Shown in pieces: positions 45,321 through 55,458 of a DNA stretch of 64,000 nt (within the stretch, counting starts at the first letter, position 1; every line of letters starts with the position of its first letter). The position numbers and the translations under genes were made by a program. A model generated the notes under the pieces. That model was given only the letters and a program-made list of their open reading frames with translations, made no database searches and had not been told where the DNA came from. The stretch comes from Cantharellus purpuraceus. Taxonomy: Eukaryota > Basidiomycota > Agaricomycetes > Cantharellales > Hydnaceae. The stretch covers positions 3,286,001 to 3,350,000 of the forward strand of contig JALBUN010000023.1 in the NCBI GenBank assembly GCA_025174535.1, in the 5' to 3' direction.

Positions 45321-45897
45321 GGAGGGGCATGATTGAGGTCTTATCCTCAACAATGTCAAACCCTTTGGCAAGCATGAGCATGGCCGAGCTTGAGCAGTTG
45401 CTCTTGGCCCGACAGAAGGAAGAGGAAGAGGAGCGGAAACGGAAGGAAGAGGAAGAGGAGCGGAAATGGAAGGAAGAGGAAGAGGAGCGGAAACGGAAGG
45501 AAGAGGAAGAGGAGTGGAGACGGAAAGAGGAGGAGGAAGCAGAATGGAGATGGAAGGAGGAGGAGGTGGTGGAACAGAGGCGGAAGGAGGAGGAGGAGGC
45601 GGAACAGAGATGGAAGGAGGAGGAGGAGGCGGAATGGAGGTGGAAGGAGGAGGAGGAGGTGGAACGGAGATGGAAGGAGGAGGAGGAGTGGAAATGGAAA
45701 GAGGTGGTGGAGACAGAATGGAGAAGGAAAGAGGAGGAAGTGAAGGCTGAGAGAGCCCGCAGGGTCAAGGAACTTGCGGCTGTGATGGAGGCCACGAGAC
45801 TGAAGGAAGTGGAGGAGCAGGTGCACGAGCTAGAAGCTGCCATGGAGGTAGAGGAGGAGGTGACTGGGGCAGGGGTGACCAGCCACCCAGGAAGCCT

Positions 45898-47373
45898 TGT
45901 TTTGGAACCTGCAAAATTATGGTGTTAGGGCAAACTCTAAATCACCACAATTCTGTGAATGAACAGCTGAGAAGAATATCAAATCCTACTGCAGCACAAC
46001 TCCAGAAACGATTTAACGTTTGTACTTTGGTTACAATCCGTTGTAATGGTCAATGCAGACGATACGCAGGAAGGTAATACATTTCTTAGCAGTAGGGAAT
46101 GAATAAGACTTCCAGAGTCTAGAGTTCACAGATGCTTAGGGGTCCAGATATTCCAAAAAGAGGGGAATGCACTTAGAGGCTAAAGGAAGTAGGTGGATGA
46201 ATCCAACCGTCCAACAAGTGACACTCTGAAGCAGGTAACAGCAATGTGTGAAGTAGTCTAGCAACTGCTTCACATGAGTTCAAGATCCTAATGCTCTGCA
46301 AAGGCAGTACACACTAGTAAATTAAACAAGAGCACTAATGGCAGGACTATCGACAGACAATCTCACCCTGTAGATTTGTAGTCACGTGAGGTAGATACTA
46401 CACTCATGCCCAAAGCAGGACAATCACTACTTCGAGTGCAATCGAATACAGTTACACAACTGTAAGCGACCCTTGAACTGGACAATCAACAGTTACTGAG
46501 ATATAGAGGATGAGACTGTATGTCACTCTAGTCACACTGATGTGCAGATGATGGGGTAGAAATGGTTATTTATTCAGAGGCAGAATGGGCTCCTTTTATA
46601 TTGTATTTACAGGAGCTGACTAATACCACTGAAAACTTCTACCTATTAATAGATGGAAACTACTGGAAGCTAGTGGAATATGTGAGAAGGGGGTGGAAGA
46701 TTCCTAGCCAATGAGCTGCTTGGATTTGCTCTGACTCATGGCATGAGTCATGGATGGAGTCATAGTGTGACTCAGAGCAGGAGTCATAGTATGAGTAATC
46801 ACAGGAGTCATGGTATGAGTCATGGAAGGAGTCATGGAAGGAGTCATGGAAGGAGTCATAGCATGAGTCATGGCAGGAGTCATTGCATGAGTCACTATTA
46901 CTCAAATAACTCGGTCAATACTTCGTTTCCCGGGCTGATTAGCACAGCTATGGGTAGGCACAGCTTCTATTGAACTCTCCACTGAAAATGGAGTCAGGAG
47001 GTGCAGTGGTTGTGAAGATATTGAGCATTTACTGGCAGTGGTGACCAGATTGAGTCGGAGATTGAAATGAGTCATGTGATCAAAAATGAGTCAGTTGTCC
47101 GGGTGACTCCGGCTGACTTTGGGGCTGCTGACATCTGCGAAGGTTTGTGGGTCCATGTGGGTCCCAAAACTTCGCCCAGCAGAACAATAAGTTTGTAGAC
47201 TCATTTCTGCATGGAAAATTCCCGAAAAAATATGAAAAAATAGAGAATATTTGAATGGCCCTGAATCAAGAGAAAGCAGCACATATATGCTGATATTTTA
47301 AGGCCATGAAGCGAAATTGTACAGTTTTGGAACTTTAAACAAGATCTTTTAAGGGAAAACCAGTTCCCATACA
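45898..47373 (+). mobile_element. Element E8 (E' subfamily), 1476 bp, with TSD AGCCT
   Basis: Complete: TGTTTTGGAACC to AGTTCCCATACA, flanked by AGCCT at 45,893-45,897 and 47,374-47,378. Its right half matches E1, not E2/E5/E6/E7. It carries an expanded 12-bp repeat array at 46,733-46,897. Confidence 0.92.
46733..46897 (+). repeat. 12-bp minisatellite with repeated TGA(C/G)TCA motifs inside E8
   Basis: About 13 imperfect units of the type GGAGTCATGGAA / GCATGAGTCATG. I count six exact TGACTCA or TGAGTCA sites in 165 bp. These are the binding motif of Gcn4/AP-1-type bZIP factors. E1 at the equivalent place (about 15,020-15,070) has only a short version. Confidence 0.8.
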
Positions 47374-48523
47374 AGCCTGAGTGTGCCAATACAGACAGGG
47401 ACCCCCAAGGTCGCCATCATCTCCGTTACATGGATGGAGACAACTCGTCCGACAATGGTCCCTGCGGTGGACTTGCTGTTGCATCTGCGGGCATGGCCAT
47501 TATTTGGGTTGGGTGTGGCTGAGGAAGATGAAGTGGTAGAGGCAGAGAGGGCAGAGGTGGAGGCGGATCCCAATGCCAATATGGAGCTCGATGCAAATGT
47601 GGAGCCCAAGGCGGGTGTGGACATCAGGACGGATGCAGAGCTGGATCTGACTTTGAATTGTTACGAGGAGATGGCTTGGGTAGCCACGCTTGAGGCTCGC
47701 AAAAGAGTGGAGCTTTATGGTGCTACCACCAAGAAGAATCTCGACGTTGTGGTCTTTTCATTGAAGGCGCACCCAAGTGCTGATATGAAGAAGTGGGAGG
47801 TGAATTGGAGGGTCATATGGTGCAAGGTGGAGAGTCGCGTGTTGGTGACCCATAAGAAGGAGCTGCGTGTTGCTAGGTTGGCGATCCAGCTTTGCAAGCA
47901 CAAGATGGAGAAGGTGGTGGCAGAACAGCAGGACAAGGAGGAGGAGAGGGAACACTTGGAGGCCGCAGTGAGAAGGGGCAGAGAAAGAAACAGAAGGTCG
48001 TCCGACCAAAAAGTGGTGGATGGAGACAGCTGGGGGTAGCAGTGTCGGATCAGAAGGGGCAACGACCGGTGCAGGTATGGGGCATGTCTCTGCGCCCAAC
48101 AGTACTGTGGGCCAGCTTATCCAGCTGGTTAACCTGCAGTCGGAGCACCTCTGGTGGACGGAGGGGTTACTAGTGGACTTGGTGAAGATGATGAAATGGA
48201 AGGAGGTTCTGGAGGGTTGGCAGACGGCTGAGTTACATCGGCTGCAGAAGTTCATGGCCCCTTTGGATGAGGATTCGGACATGGGGGATGAGAAAGATTG
48301 GGTGTTGGATGTAGAGAGTGATGATGAGTTGGAGACGGAGCCTGAGGTGGACAAGGGGAAGGGGAAAAGGAAACGCAATGTATAGAAAATGAAAATGATT
48401 ATGAATTTCGGAGTGGAGAAGAATGAGGTGGAGTGATTCCTTTGGAGTTTTTTTTTTTTTTTTGAGGAGACTTGTAATTAAATGACGATGTGAAATGATA
48501 GAATTTAGCATTAGTAATGGAAC

Positions 48524-51500
48524 TTAAAGATTCATAAGAGGGCCAGGTTTGTCTGGATAAGTGGAGTGAAAGTCGGAGATGGATTTGGATGCATGATCAA
48601 GTTTGGATGCAGAGATCCATGAGGACTCTTCATTGGTGCCTTCGTATCCAGTCCATTTGACTAAGTACTGGAGCTTGCACTTGTATCGATGGTCTATCTT
48701 TGAGTCCAGGATCTCAGATATCTCATATTCATTATCTCCTTCGATGATCGGGGGAGGTGGGGGTTGTGTGCGACCAGAGATCTTGTTCATAGTAGCAGGT
48801 TTGAGCATTGATATATGGAAGACCGGATGAACTGCTCAGAAGTGGTTGGGGAGGCAGAGGGTGAAGGACCTGCTGCCAGCGCAAGCAATGACCTCATAAG
48901 GACCTAAGTATTTCTCGGAGAGTTTCTTCGATGGATGGGTGGTCCGGAAATGTTTGGCCTTAACAAATACTTGTCTCCAATTTGCAGGTCTGGAGCTGGA
49001 ATGCGGCATCGGTCTGTGGAGACTTGATATTGTTTCTGGGCATCAGAGATGGTTTCTCAGAGATGTTGGTGTAGTTGGTCAAGGTTGGTTACGAATTGGT
49101 GGGCTTTGGTGGAGGTGAGTTCTTTCTCAGGAGATGTTCGGATGATAGCCTTTATTAGCAAAGAACAGAGAGATGCCAGTAGTTGCATTTGGAGCGTTGT
49201 TGTAGGCAAACTCTGTGATCGGAAGTAGATCAGCCCAGTTGTCTTGTTGATAGTTACAATAGATTCAGAGATATTGCTCCAGGGACTGATTCATTCGTTC
49301 TGTTTGTCCGTCTCCTTCAGGGTGCTATCTGGAGGTGAAATGAAGCTTCATGTCAAGAGCCTTTCCTAATGTGCAGAAGAAGGAGGACACAAACTCCGAG
49401 CCCCGATCGGACATGACATGCGATGGGACTCCGTGTTTAGAGAATATGTGGAGAACAAACAGTTTAGCTAGTGAGGCGGAGGTGATGGTGTCATGCATCA
49501 GAATGAATAGTGACTGTTTAGTGAACCTGTCTGTTACGCACTAGGTCTGATTGGGGGTCGGAGATTGGGTCGGAGTTCGGGTCGGAGATTGGGTCGGAGA
49601 TTGGGTCGGAGATTGGGTCGGAGATTGGGTTGGAGGTTGGGTCAGAGTCGGAGCATGTTGTGGGGGTCAGGACGGACTTGGCTTCAGCTTATGTGCTGCG
49701 CCCTCACTAATACCGGTGTCCAAGATTTCAGAGGCGGAGTATGACTTAGAGAGTTAGGATCAGACTTAGGAACTAGGTGTGATTCGATATTTGAACTGGG
49801 GAATGAAGTCCCCAGTCGGGCAACTTAAATACATATTTTGAAATCTAATAATAATTACTCCGGTGATGGGTCTCCGAGGCTGATGGGGATGGATGTCTGG
49901 GTTCCTATGGTGATGCTGATGCATCAATCAGAACCAGAGACGGATGGGCGGAATCAGCGGTGACGATCGGACAGGGAGATGGAGATGGTGGTTTCCAAAT
50001 GGAGTATAGATTTCATATGCGTGGGGATCTGAGTGGATCGGACATGGATCTGGACATTAATGAATATAGTCACAACACTGTTGACAATCATGAGTATGGT
50101 GTCGTATCTGAGCGATGGAGGGAGCTTCTCTATGAAATCCATGGAGATGGAGTTCCATGGTTGCTCTGGGACTGGAAGTTGCTTAAGTGTTCCGTAGGGT
50201 TTGTGCCTTTGCGATTTTGAGTGCATACATGTGGTGCAGGAGTTACAGTAGTGTTGAATGTATTCTTGCATTTTTGGCCATATGTAGTCTTGTCGGATTA
50301 ATCCTTGTGTGCAATTTTGCCCAAAATGGCCCAAGATCGGGTGATCATGATAATACTGCAAAACTCAGAGTTGGAGACTGTTGGCGTTGGGGACGTATAT
50401 CTGGTTGTTGTGTCAGAGGTGTCCTTTGGGGTCAAGTGACCATTTCGGATTGGAAGGGTTGTCCAAGTGTTTAACTGCAACAGGATCAGATCGGAGTGAT
50501 GAGCGGATGTCGGAGCGGAGTTGGTCAATGTCCATAATGATGACAGCTTGGAGGGTGGGAGTCAAGAGGGTGGATGCTCATAGGGATGATGCCAGCTGCT
50601 CGTTAGTAAACACAGGACGAAAGTTGTGTGGGTTTACAGTGGCATAGTCGCTACCCCCCTCTTTAGGGTAGATGTCCCAGCATCGAGTTAACACGTCAGG
50701 CTTTGCTCCAAGTCGACCTGGATGGAAACGGATAATGAGATTGAACTGAGACAGGTATTTGGACCATCAGACTTGTCTTTGGGTGAGTAGTTTCATTGTG
50801 GAGAAGTATTCCAAGTTTTTGTGGTCAGTTATGACATCCACCGGATCAGAGGGACCTTCAAGGTAGTGTCTCCATATCTGGAAGGCTTCATATATGGCAA
50901 GGAGCTCTTTGTCATGGATGTCATAGTTCAGTTCAGGGGGCATAAATGTATGCAAGTGAAAAGCGATTGGATGGACTTGTCCATTGTCTGGAGAGATGAT
51001 GGACAGGATTGCAGCAAGTGCATAGTTGGAGGCATCGGTCTCTAATAGGATAGGAATGTCTGGAACCCAATGAGTCAGTATCAGAGCGGAAGTTTCTGTC
51101 ATCGGACATTGTCAGTCCTGCCAGGGAGAGGATATAGCCTAGGTATTTGACCAAGTCGGAGTGGAATTCACATTTGTCAGTGCGGGCAAAGAGGCCATGT
51201 TTTCGGAGACGTCGGAGTACCTCTCGGACATGTGTCTGATGTTCTTCTTCGTTGTCTGAATATACCAAAATGTCATCTAAGTAAACAAGGACGGTCACAT
51301 TGAGGAGGTTGGTGAAGGTATCATTCATGAACCTCTGGAAGGCGGCCAGAGCATTGGTTAGTCCGAAGGGCATGACGCACCACTTGAAAGATCCATATCG
51401 TGTGTGGAAAGTCGTTTTCCATTTGTTGCCTTCTTGGATGCAGACTAGATGGTAGGCATGTCGGAGATCTATTTTGGAATAGATCTTAGCCTTTTGAGGA

Positions 51501-52533
51501 CTTTTGAGTAGGTCTGCGGTGTGGGGTATTGGGTATTGGTCTTTCTTGGTGATCTTGTTGAGTCCCTGGAAGTCGACACATAGACGGAGTGATCCATCCT
51601 TTTTGCAGACAAATAGGACCAGAGCTCCATGGGCGATAGGGATGGGCAGATGAAGCCCATGGCCAAGTTCTCGTCTATGAATATCTGGAGAGCCAGTAGC
51701 TCTTTTTCGGATAGCAAGTAGATAGGGCCAAGTGGAGGGGTGGAGTTGTCATCCAGTTTGATCTTGAGATCGTATGGTCGGTGTTCTGCTAGGGAGTCAG
51801 CTTTAGACTTGCTGAATACGTCGGTGAACTCATGATACTCCTTAGGAACCATAGATAGGTCCAGTGGAGTTGATCGGGTGGAATGAGTGGTGAGAAATAT
51901 TGGATCGGAGAGGTGGACCTGGAATGTGTGAGAACCATCCAGTTTGCTTAGTCTGGCGAAGACCATAGCGTCCACCATTGATATAGATGGTGGGGTAGAC
52001 GGAGTATATATTGGAGCGGAGTCAGCGGAGGTGGAAGATAGTTTTGCACCTAAAGTTGCTGGTGATGTCGGGAATGACACAGCCTGTACTGGAGAATGGA
52101 ATGTGATATGGCCCAATGCCCAGTCAATCAACAGATTGTAGCGGGTGAGCCAATTATGTCCGAGAACCACAGAACAGCTGGAGTCAAGTGGAGTAACATA
52201 GAATGTAAGGTTCTGGATTTCCCCAACAGAAAAATGGATAGATAGATTTATAGCTCGTGAAATAACAGCATTAGTAGTGCCATCAAATAATCGGAGTGAT
52301 ATTGGAGTTATGGTGTATGTATGGAGTTTATGTAAATTGGAAAAAGGAATTGAGGAAACAATGAGTAGAACCGGAGTCAATTAATGCTTGGATAGCGGTA
52401 TCGGGAATGGAGTCAGAGTAGATGAGGAGGGTAAGGGAGTTGGAGTGGGAAAGAGTGGATGCATTCAGGTGGACCTCATTTGTCATACGGGGAGTACCAA
52501 TGCAGCCCTCAGCCTGTACAGAGGCTATAGGAC
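48524..52533 (-). pseudogene. pol: Gypsy A gag-pol remnant: protease, RT, RNase H, integrase, chromodomain
   Basis: Chromovirus polyprotein read leftwards. Aspartic protease and flanks lie within 52,380-51,469 (open for 303 codons, includes SVVLGHNWLTRYN and FTDVFSKSKADSLAEH). RT follows with [17 protein letters not shown] and an intact YLDD at about 51,273. RNase H (YDIHDKELLAIYEAFQIWRH) and the integrase HHCC region (CNSCTTC) precede the core (SMDFIEKLP, HVMSDRGSEFVSSFF, GDGQTERMNQSLEQYL). GPYEVIA and a chromodomain (YEISEILDSKI, YLVKWTGYEGTNEESSW) lead to the stop at 48,524. Frameshifts near RT and one solo LTR-A inside integrase disable it. Gag is missing: at 52,533 the copy is cut off by E6. 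It is far less decayed than the plus-strand copy at 16-19.7 kb. Confidence 0.9.
49532..50077 (-). repeat. Solo LTR-A inside Gypsy A integrase
   Basis: 546 bp, TGTTACGCACTAGG to CACAACA. Flanks are CTGTC and CTGTT (four of five identical). It carries the longest 12-bp array of the LTR-A copies (GGTCGGAGATTG repeated, about 49,556-49,640). Integrase text resumes on the other side as in the copy at 63.3 kb. Confidence 0.85.
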
Positions 52534-53966
52534 TGTTTTGGAACCCGCAAAATTATGGTGTTAGGGCAAACTCTAAATCACCACAATTCCATGAATGAAC
52601 AGCTGAGAAGAATATGAAACCCTGCTGCAGCACAACTCCAGAAACAATTTAATGTTTGTACTTTGGTTACAATCCTTTGTATTGGTCAATGCAGACTATA
52701 CGCAGAAAAGTAATATGTTTCTTAGCAGCAAGAAATGAATAAGACTTCCAGAGTCTAGAGTTCACAGACACTTAGGGGTCCAGATATTCCAAAAAGAGGG
52801 GAATGCACTTAGAGGCTAAAGGAAGTAGGTGGATGAATCCAACCGTCCAACCAGTGACACTCTGAAGCAGGTAACAGCAATGTGTGAAGTAGTCTAGCAA
52901 CTGCTTCACATGAGTTCAAGATCCTAATGCTCTGCAAAGGCAGTACACACTAGTTACTTAAACAAGAGCACTAATGGCAGGACTATTGACAGACAATCTC
53001 ACCCTGTAGATTTGTAGTCACATGAGGCAGATAGTACACTCACACCCAAAGCAGGAATATCACTACCTTGAGTGCAATCAAGTACAGTTACACAACTGTA
53101 AAAGATCCTTGAACTGGTAATCAACAGTTACTGAGATAGAGGATGACACTGTATGTCACTCTAGTCACACTGGTGTGCAGAAGATGGGTAGAAGTGGTAA
53201 AATATGTTCTTATTTCAGAGGCAGAATGGCCTCCTTATATATTGTATTTACAGGGGCTGGCCAATGGTTCTGGAATATTCTACCTATTAATAGATGGAAA
53301 CTACTGGAAGGTTGTGGAAGGTGGAAGAAAGGGGTAGAATATTCCAAGCCAATCACAGGTTCTGATTACTGCAATAACACTGATCAGGAGCTGAATAATG
53401 GTTCTGGAAAGTTCTATCTAATAATAGAAGGAAACAGCTAGAATGTTATGGAAAGGGGTAGAATATTCCAAGCCAATCACCTGATCTGATCATCAATCAC
53501 CTGCTCTGATCCCTGAACTAGGCACTGATCAGGCAAAAAGAAGGGTATCCACCCCGTTTTCTGCACTGGTTTGCACAGCCATGGATAGCCACATCTCAGG
53601 TGATGATCTCCATGGAAAATAGTGCCCTGAGAGGCTGTGGTTGTCAAGTTAGAGATTATTTATTGATCAGAGACATCTGAGCTTGAATCCAGGCCGAATG
53701 CCTGGTCCAAAGGTGGAGAGCCAACTGTGTGAAGGTTTGTGGGTGCCTATGGGTCCACAACTGTAGCACAGCAGAAATAAATCATTCTGGGCCAAGTTCT
53801 GCATGGAATATTCCTGAAAAAATATGGAAAAATAGAGAATATTTGAATAAGTCCATTCCAGGTGCAAGCACCAAATATATGCTGATATTTAGGAATGGAA
53901 AAGCAAAGTATAGCACATTGGTGCTGCATAAATAGGATTTGATAGGGAAAAGGTGGTTCCCATACA
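52534..53966 (+). mobile_element. Element E6, 1433 bp (left palindrome arm)
   Basis: TGTTTTGGAACCC to GGTTCCCATACA. The inner flank is CTGTC, as for E7, but the outer flank is AGGAC from Gypsy A, so it lacks a matching TSD. This fits its origin as the copied end of an inverted duplication or as a recombinant of two E insertions. Confidence 0.88.
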
Positions 53967-54760
53967 CTGTCTCCTAGATAAATTAGATGGTGGGAGTTCT
54001 TATCCCATTTCAGCTATACTACCCTGCATATAGATGGGGTAGAGAACAAAGTAGCAGATTGTCTGTCATGCTACTATGCTGATGACTCCCCAACAGAGAG
54101 TCATCCCAACTACATCTATGTAAACACAGATGAACGTCTTGACCCTGAAGGAGAACTGCTCCCCACAGAACGGTTCATCAAGATCAGGACAGCAGCAGTC
54201 ACCTGAAGGCAACTGCTTGAGAAAAAAGAAAACAGAGCGCTAGAAGCTGAAGCACTCAATATTCAAACAGAATCATTGAATGATGATTCTAATTCCTCTA
54301 AAGAAATAGAGGACATTGGCATGATGTCATCAGATGATGACAGAACACCACTGCGATCCCATGTTGAGCATGGGATCAACCTCGTGCAGATTGTATGAGG
54401 TGCATATAGAAAGGATACTGTCCTTTCTAAGGTGCTGAAAGCACCTAAAGAACATGCACAATTTGGTGTGCATTATGGTCTAATATGGACCAAAAATATA
54501 TACAAATGTGATGTTGTCTGTATACCCTGCTCAGCATTCCTGAAGGGGAGGAGGCTGGTGAGATAATAATTGACCATGCGCACTAAGTAGTTGGCCATTT
54601 TGGTCAACTAAAACCCACAAATTACATTTGACGGTCATACTGGTGGCCAAGCATGATAAAGTATAGAGCTACCATAACAATAGGCAGCTCAATGGTAGAA
54701 AAAACTGCTTCCATAGGGAGCAGTTCACTGTTGTGCTACTCATAGTAGCATGAAAGGGGT
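53967..54760 (+). pseudogene. pol: Gypsy B RNase H end, linker and integrase start (left arm)
   Basis: IRWWEFLSHFSYTTLHIDGV, ENKVADCLSCYYADDSPTES, VNTDERLDPEGELLPTERF, then AYRKDTVLSKVLKAPKEHAQ and a decayed HHCC start of integrase (DHAH...VVGHFGQLKPTNYI). Stops are scattered. The piece ends near 54,690; the following bases hold no known domain. Confidence 0.75.
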
Positions 54761-54888
54761 AAGCAATAATTAATCACGTTACACCCATGTGACATAGTCA
54801 CTGGAAAAGTTCTCAATAAAGAATTTTTGAGCTCAGCCATAAAAGGCTAGCAATGTTTCTTTGAATCACCACAACCCCCTCCATCAAA

Positions 54889-55354
54889 ATGTCATCTCTC
54901 AGAAGGGAGATGATGGATGCTCAAGATGAGCATCCAATGGAAGTTGAACAAACTTCCACAGCAGCAGCACCTGCAATAAGTGCTACAGATATGATCAGAG
55001 GTCATCAAGATGAGATGATATGGAAAATTGGCAGATGGCATGGTGGTGCTGCCATCCATCACCCTCATGGGTGCAACAAGTGCAACACATATGTGTCGCA
55101 CTTAATCGAGGCCCAAAATGGAGGCTGACTATCTTTCCACTGCTTTGGTGGAAAGAGCATTAAGAATCACATGGCCACAACTTATATGTGACATCAAAGA
55201 TGATGTCACAACACCTTATCGTGAAGACTATGATAAGATGTACAAGGATAACTCGGACCTGTTTGCGCAGGTCCAAGAACTCAAAGGACTTGACAATGAG
55301 AAGTCTGAAGTAACTCATCTCAGAGAAGTTAAAAACACTGAAGGAGGCTGCTGA
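54889..55354 (+). pseudogene. Unknown short ORFs at the palindrome centre (left arm)
   Basis: A TATA-like ATAAAAGG near 54,840 precedes ATG 54,889, opening 79 codons (MSSLRREMMDAQDEHPMEVE..., with HPHGCNKCNTYV) to a stop. A second frame starting at 55,118 (MEADYLSTALVERALRITWP...) runs through the arm edge into the spacer. The mirror image is at 55,862-55,160, where the second frame continues differently because the central 166 bp are not repeated. Together they look like the start of a gag-like gene of unknown family. Confidence 0.4.
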
Positions 55355-55458
55355 TAGAGCACCTCCTACATTCAAAACCAAGCTCATGATGGTGCGCTTG
55401 GCCCCAGTAGCATCACTATCACATGCTATGGCAGGCAAATCACTGCCTGCCATTATGC
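55293..55458. other. Unique 166-bp spacer of the palindrome
   Basis: It joins the two arms and is not repeated. Read leftwards it continues the right-arm ORF as LGIMAGSDLPAIACDSDATG for about 50 codons; read rightwards the left-arm ORF stops within it (55,352). Confidence 0.8.

Larger units (their letters stand above)
45353..48385 (+). pseudogene. Antisense ORF of Gypsy A: charged coiled-coil protein, split by element E8
   Basis: Lies between the 3' LTR and the chromodomain end of pol, on the strand opposite to gag-pol. The start MSNPLASMSMAELEQLLL is followed by about 110 residues of Glu/Arg/Lys/Trp repeats (unit like KEEEEERKR) encoded by a 24-30-bp minisatellite at about 45,415-45,740, a coiled coil. 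E8 interrupts after HPGSL. Removing E8 and one AGCCT restores the frame exactly (SLSVPIQTGTPKV), so the ORF was open when E8 landed. It goes on to 48,039 with further charged helices (KHKMEKVVAEQQDKEEEREH). A frame change near 48,020 leads into a 121-codon acidic tail (DSDMGDEKDWVLDVESDDEL, then basic KGKGKRKRNV) ending at 48,385. No Zn2Cys6 cluster is seen in this copy. Function unknown. Confidence 0.7.
52534..55292 (+). repeat. Left arm of a 5.7-kb palindrome
   Basis: 2759 bp that are the inverted copy of 55,459-58,217, equal in length and with only a handful of differences noticed (for example near 52,545, 53,065 and 53,555). It contains E6 (52,534-53,966), a Gypsy B RNase H/integrase linker piece and a short unknown ORF. 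The arm starts exactly at the first base of E6. Confidence 0.92.

Noticed and set aside
45292..45843. Long Ser/Phe-rich minus-strand frames opposite the coiled-coil ORF
   Set aside because: They are the complement of GA-rich repeats; any such minisatellite is open on both strands.
46660..46905. Asp-Ser-Cys-rich or Met-Thr-rich frames across the E8 repeat array
   Set aside because: A 12-bp repeat keeps all frames open; it is noncoding repeat DNA inside an E copy.
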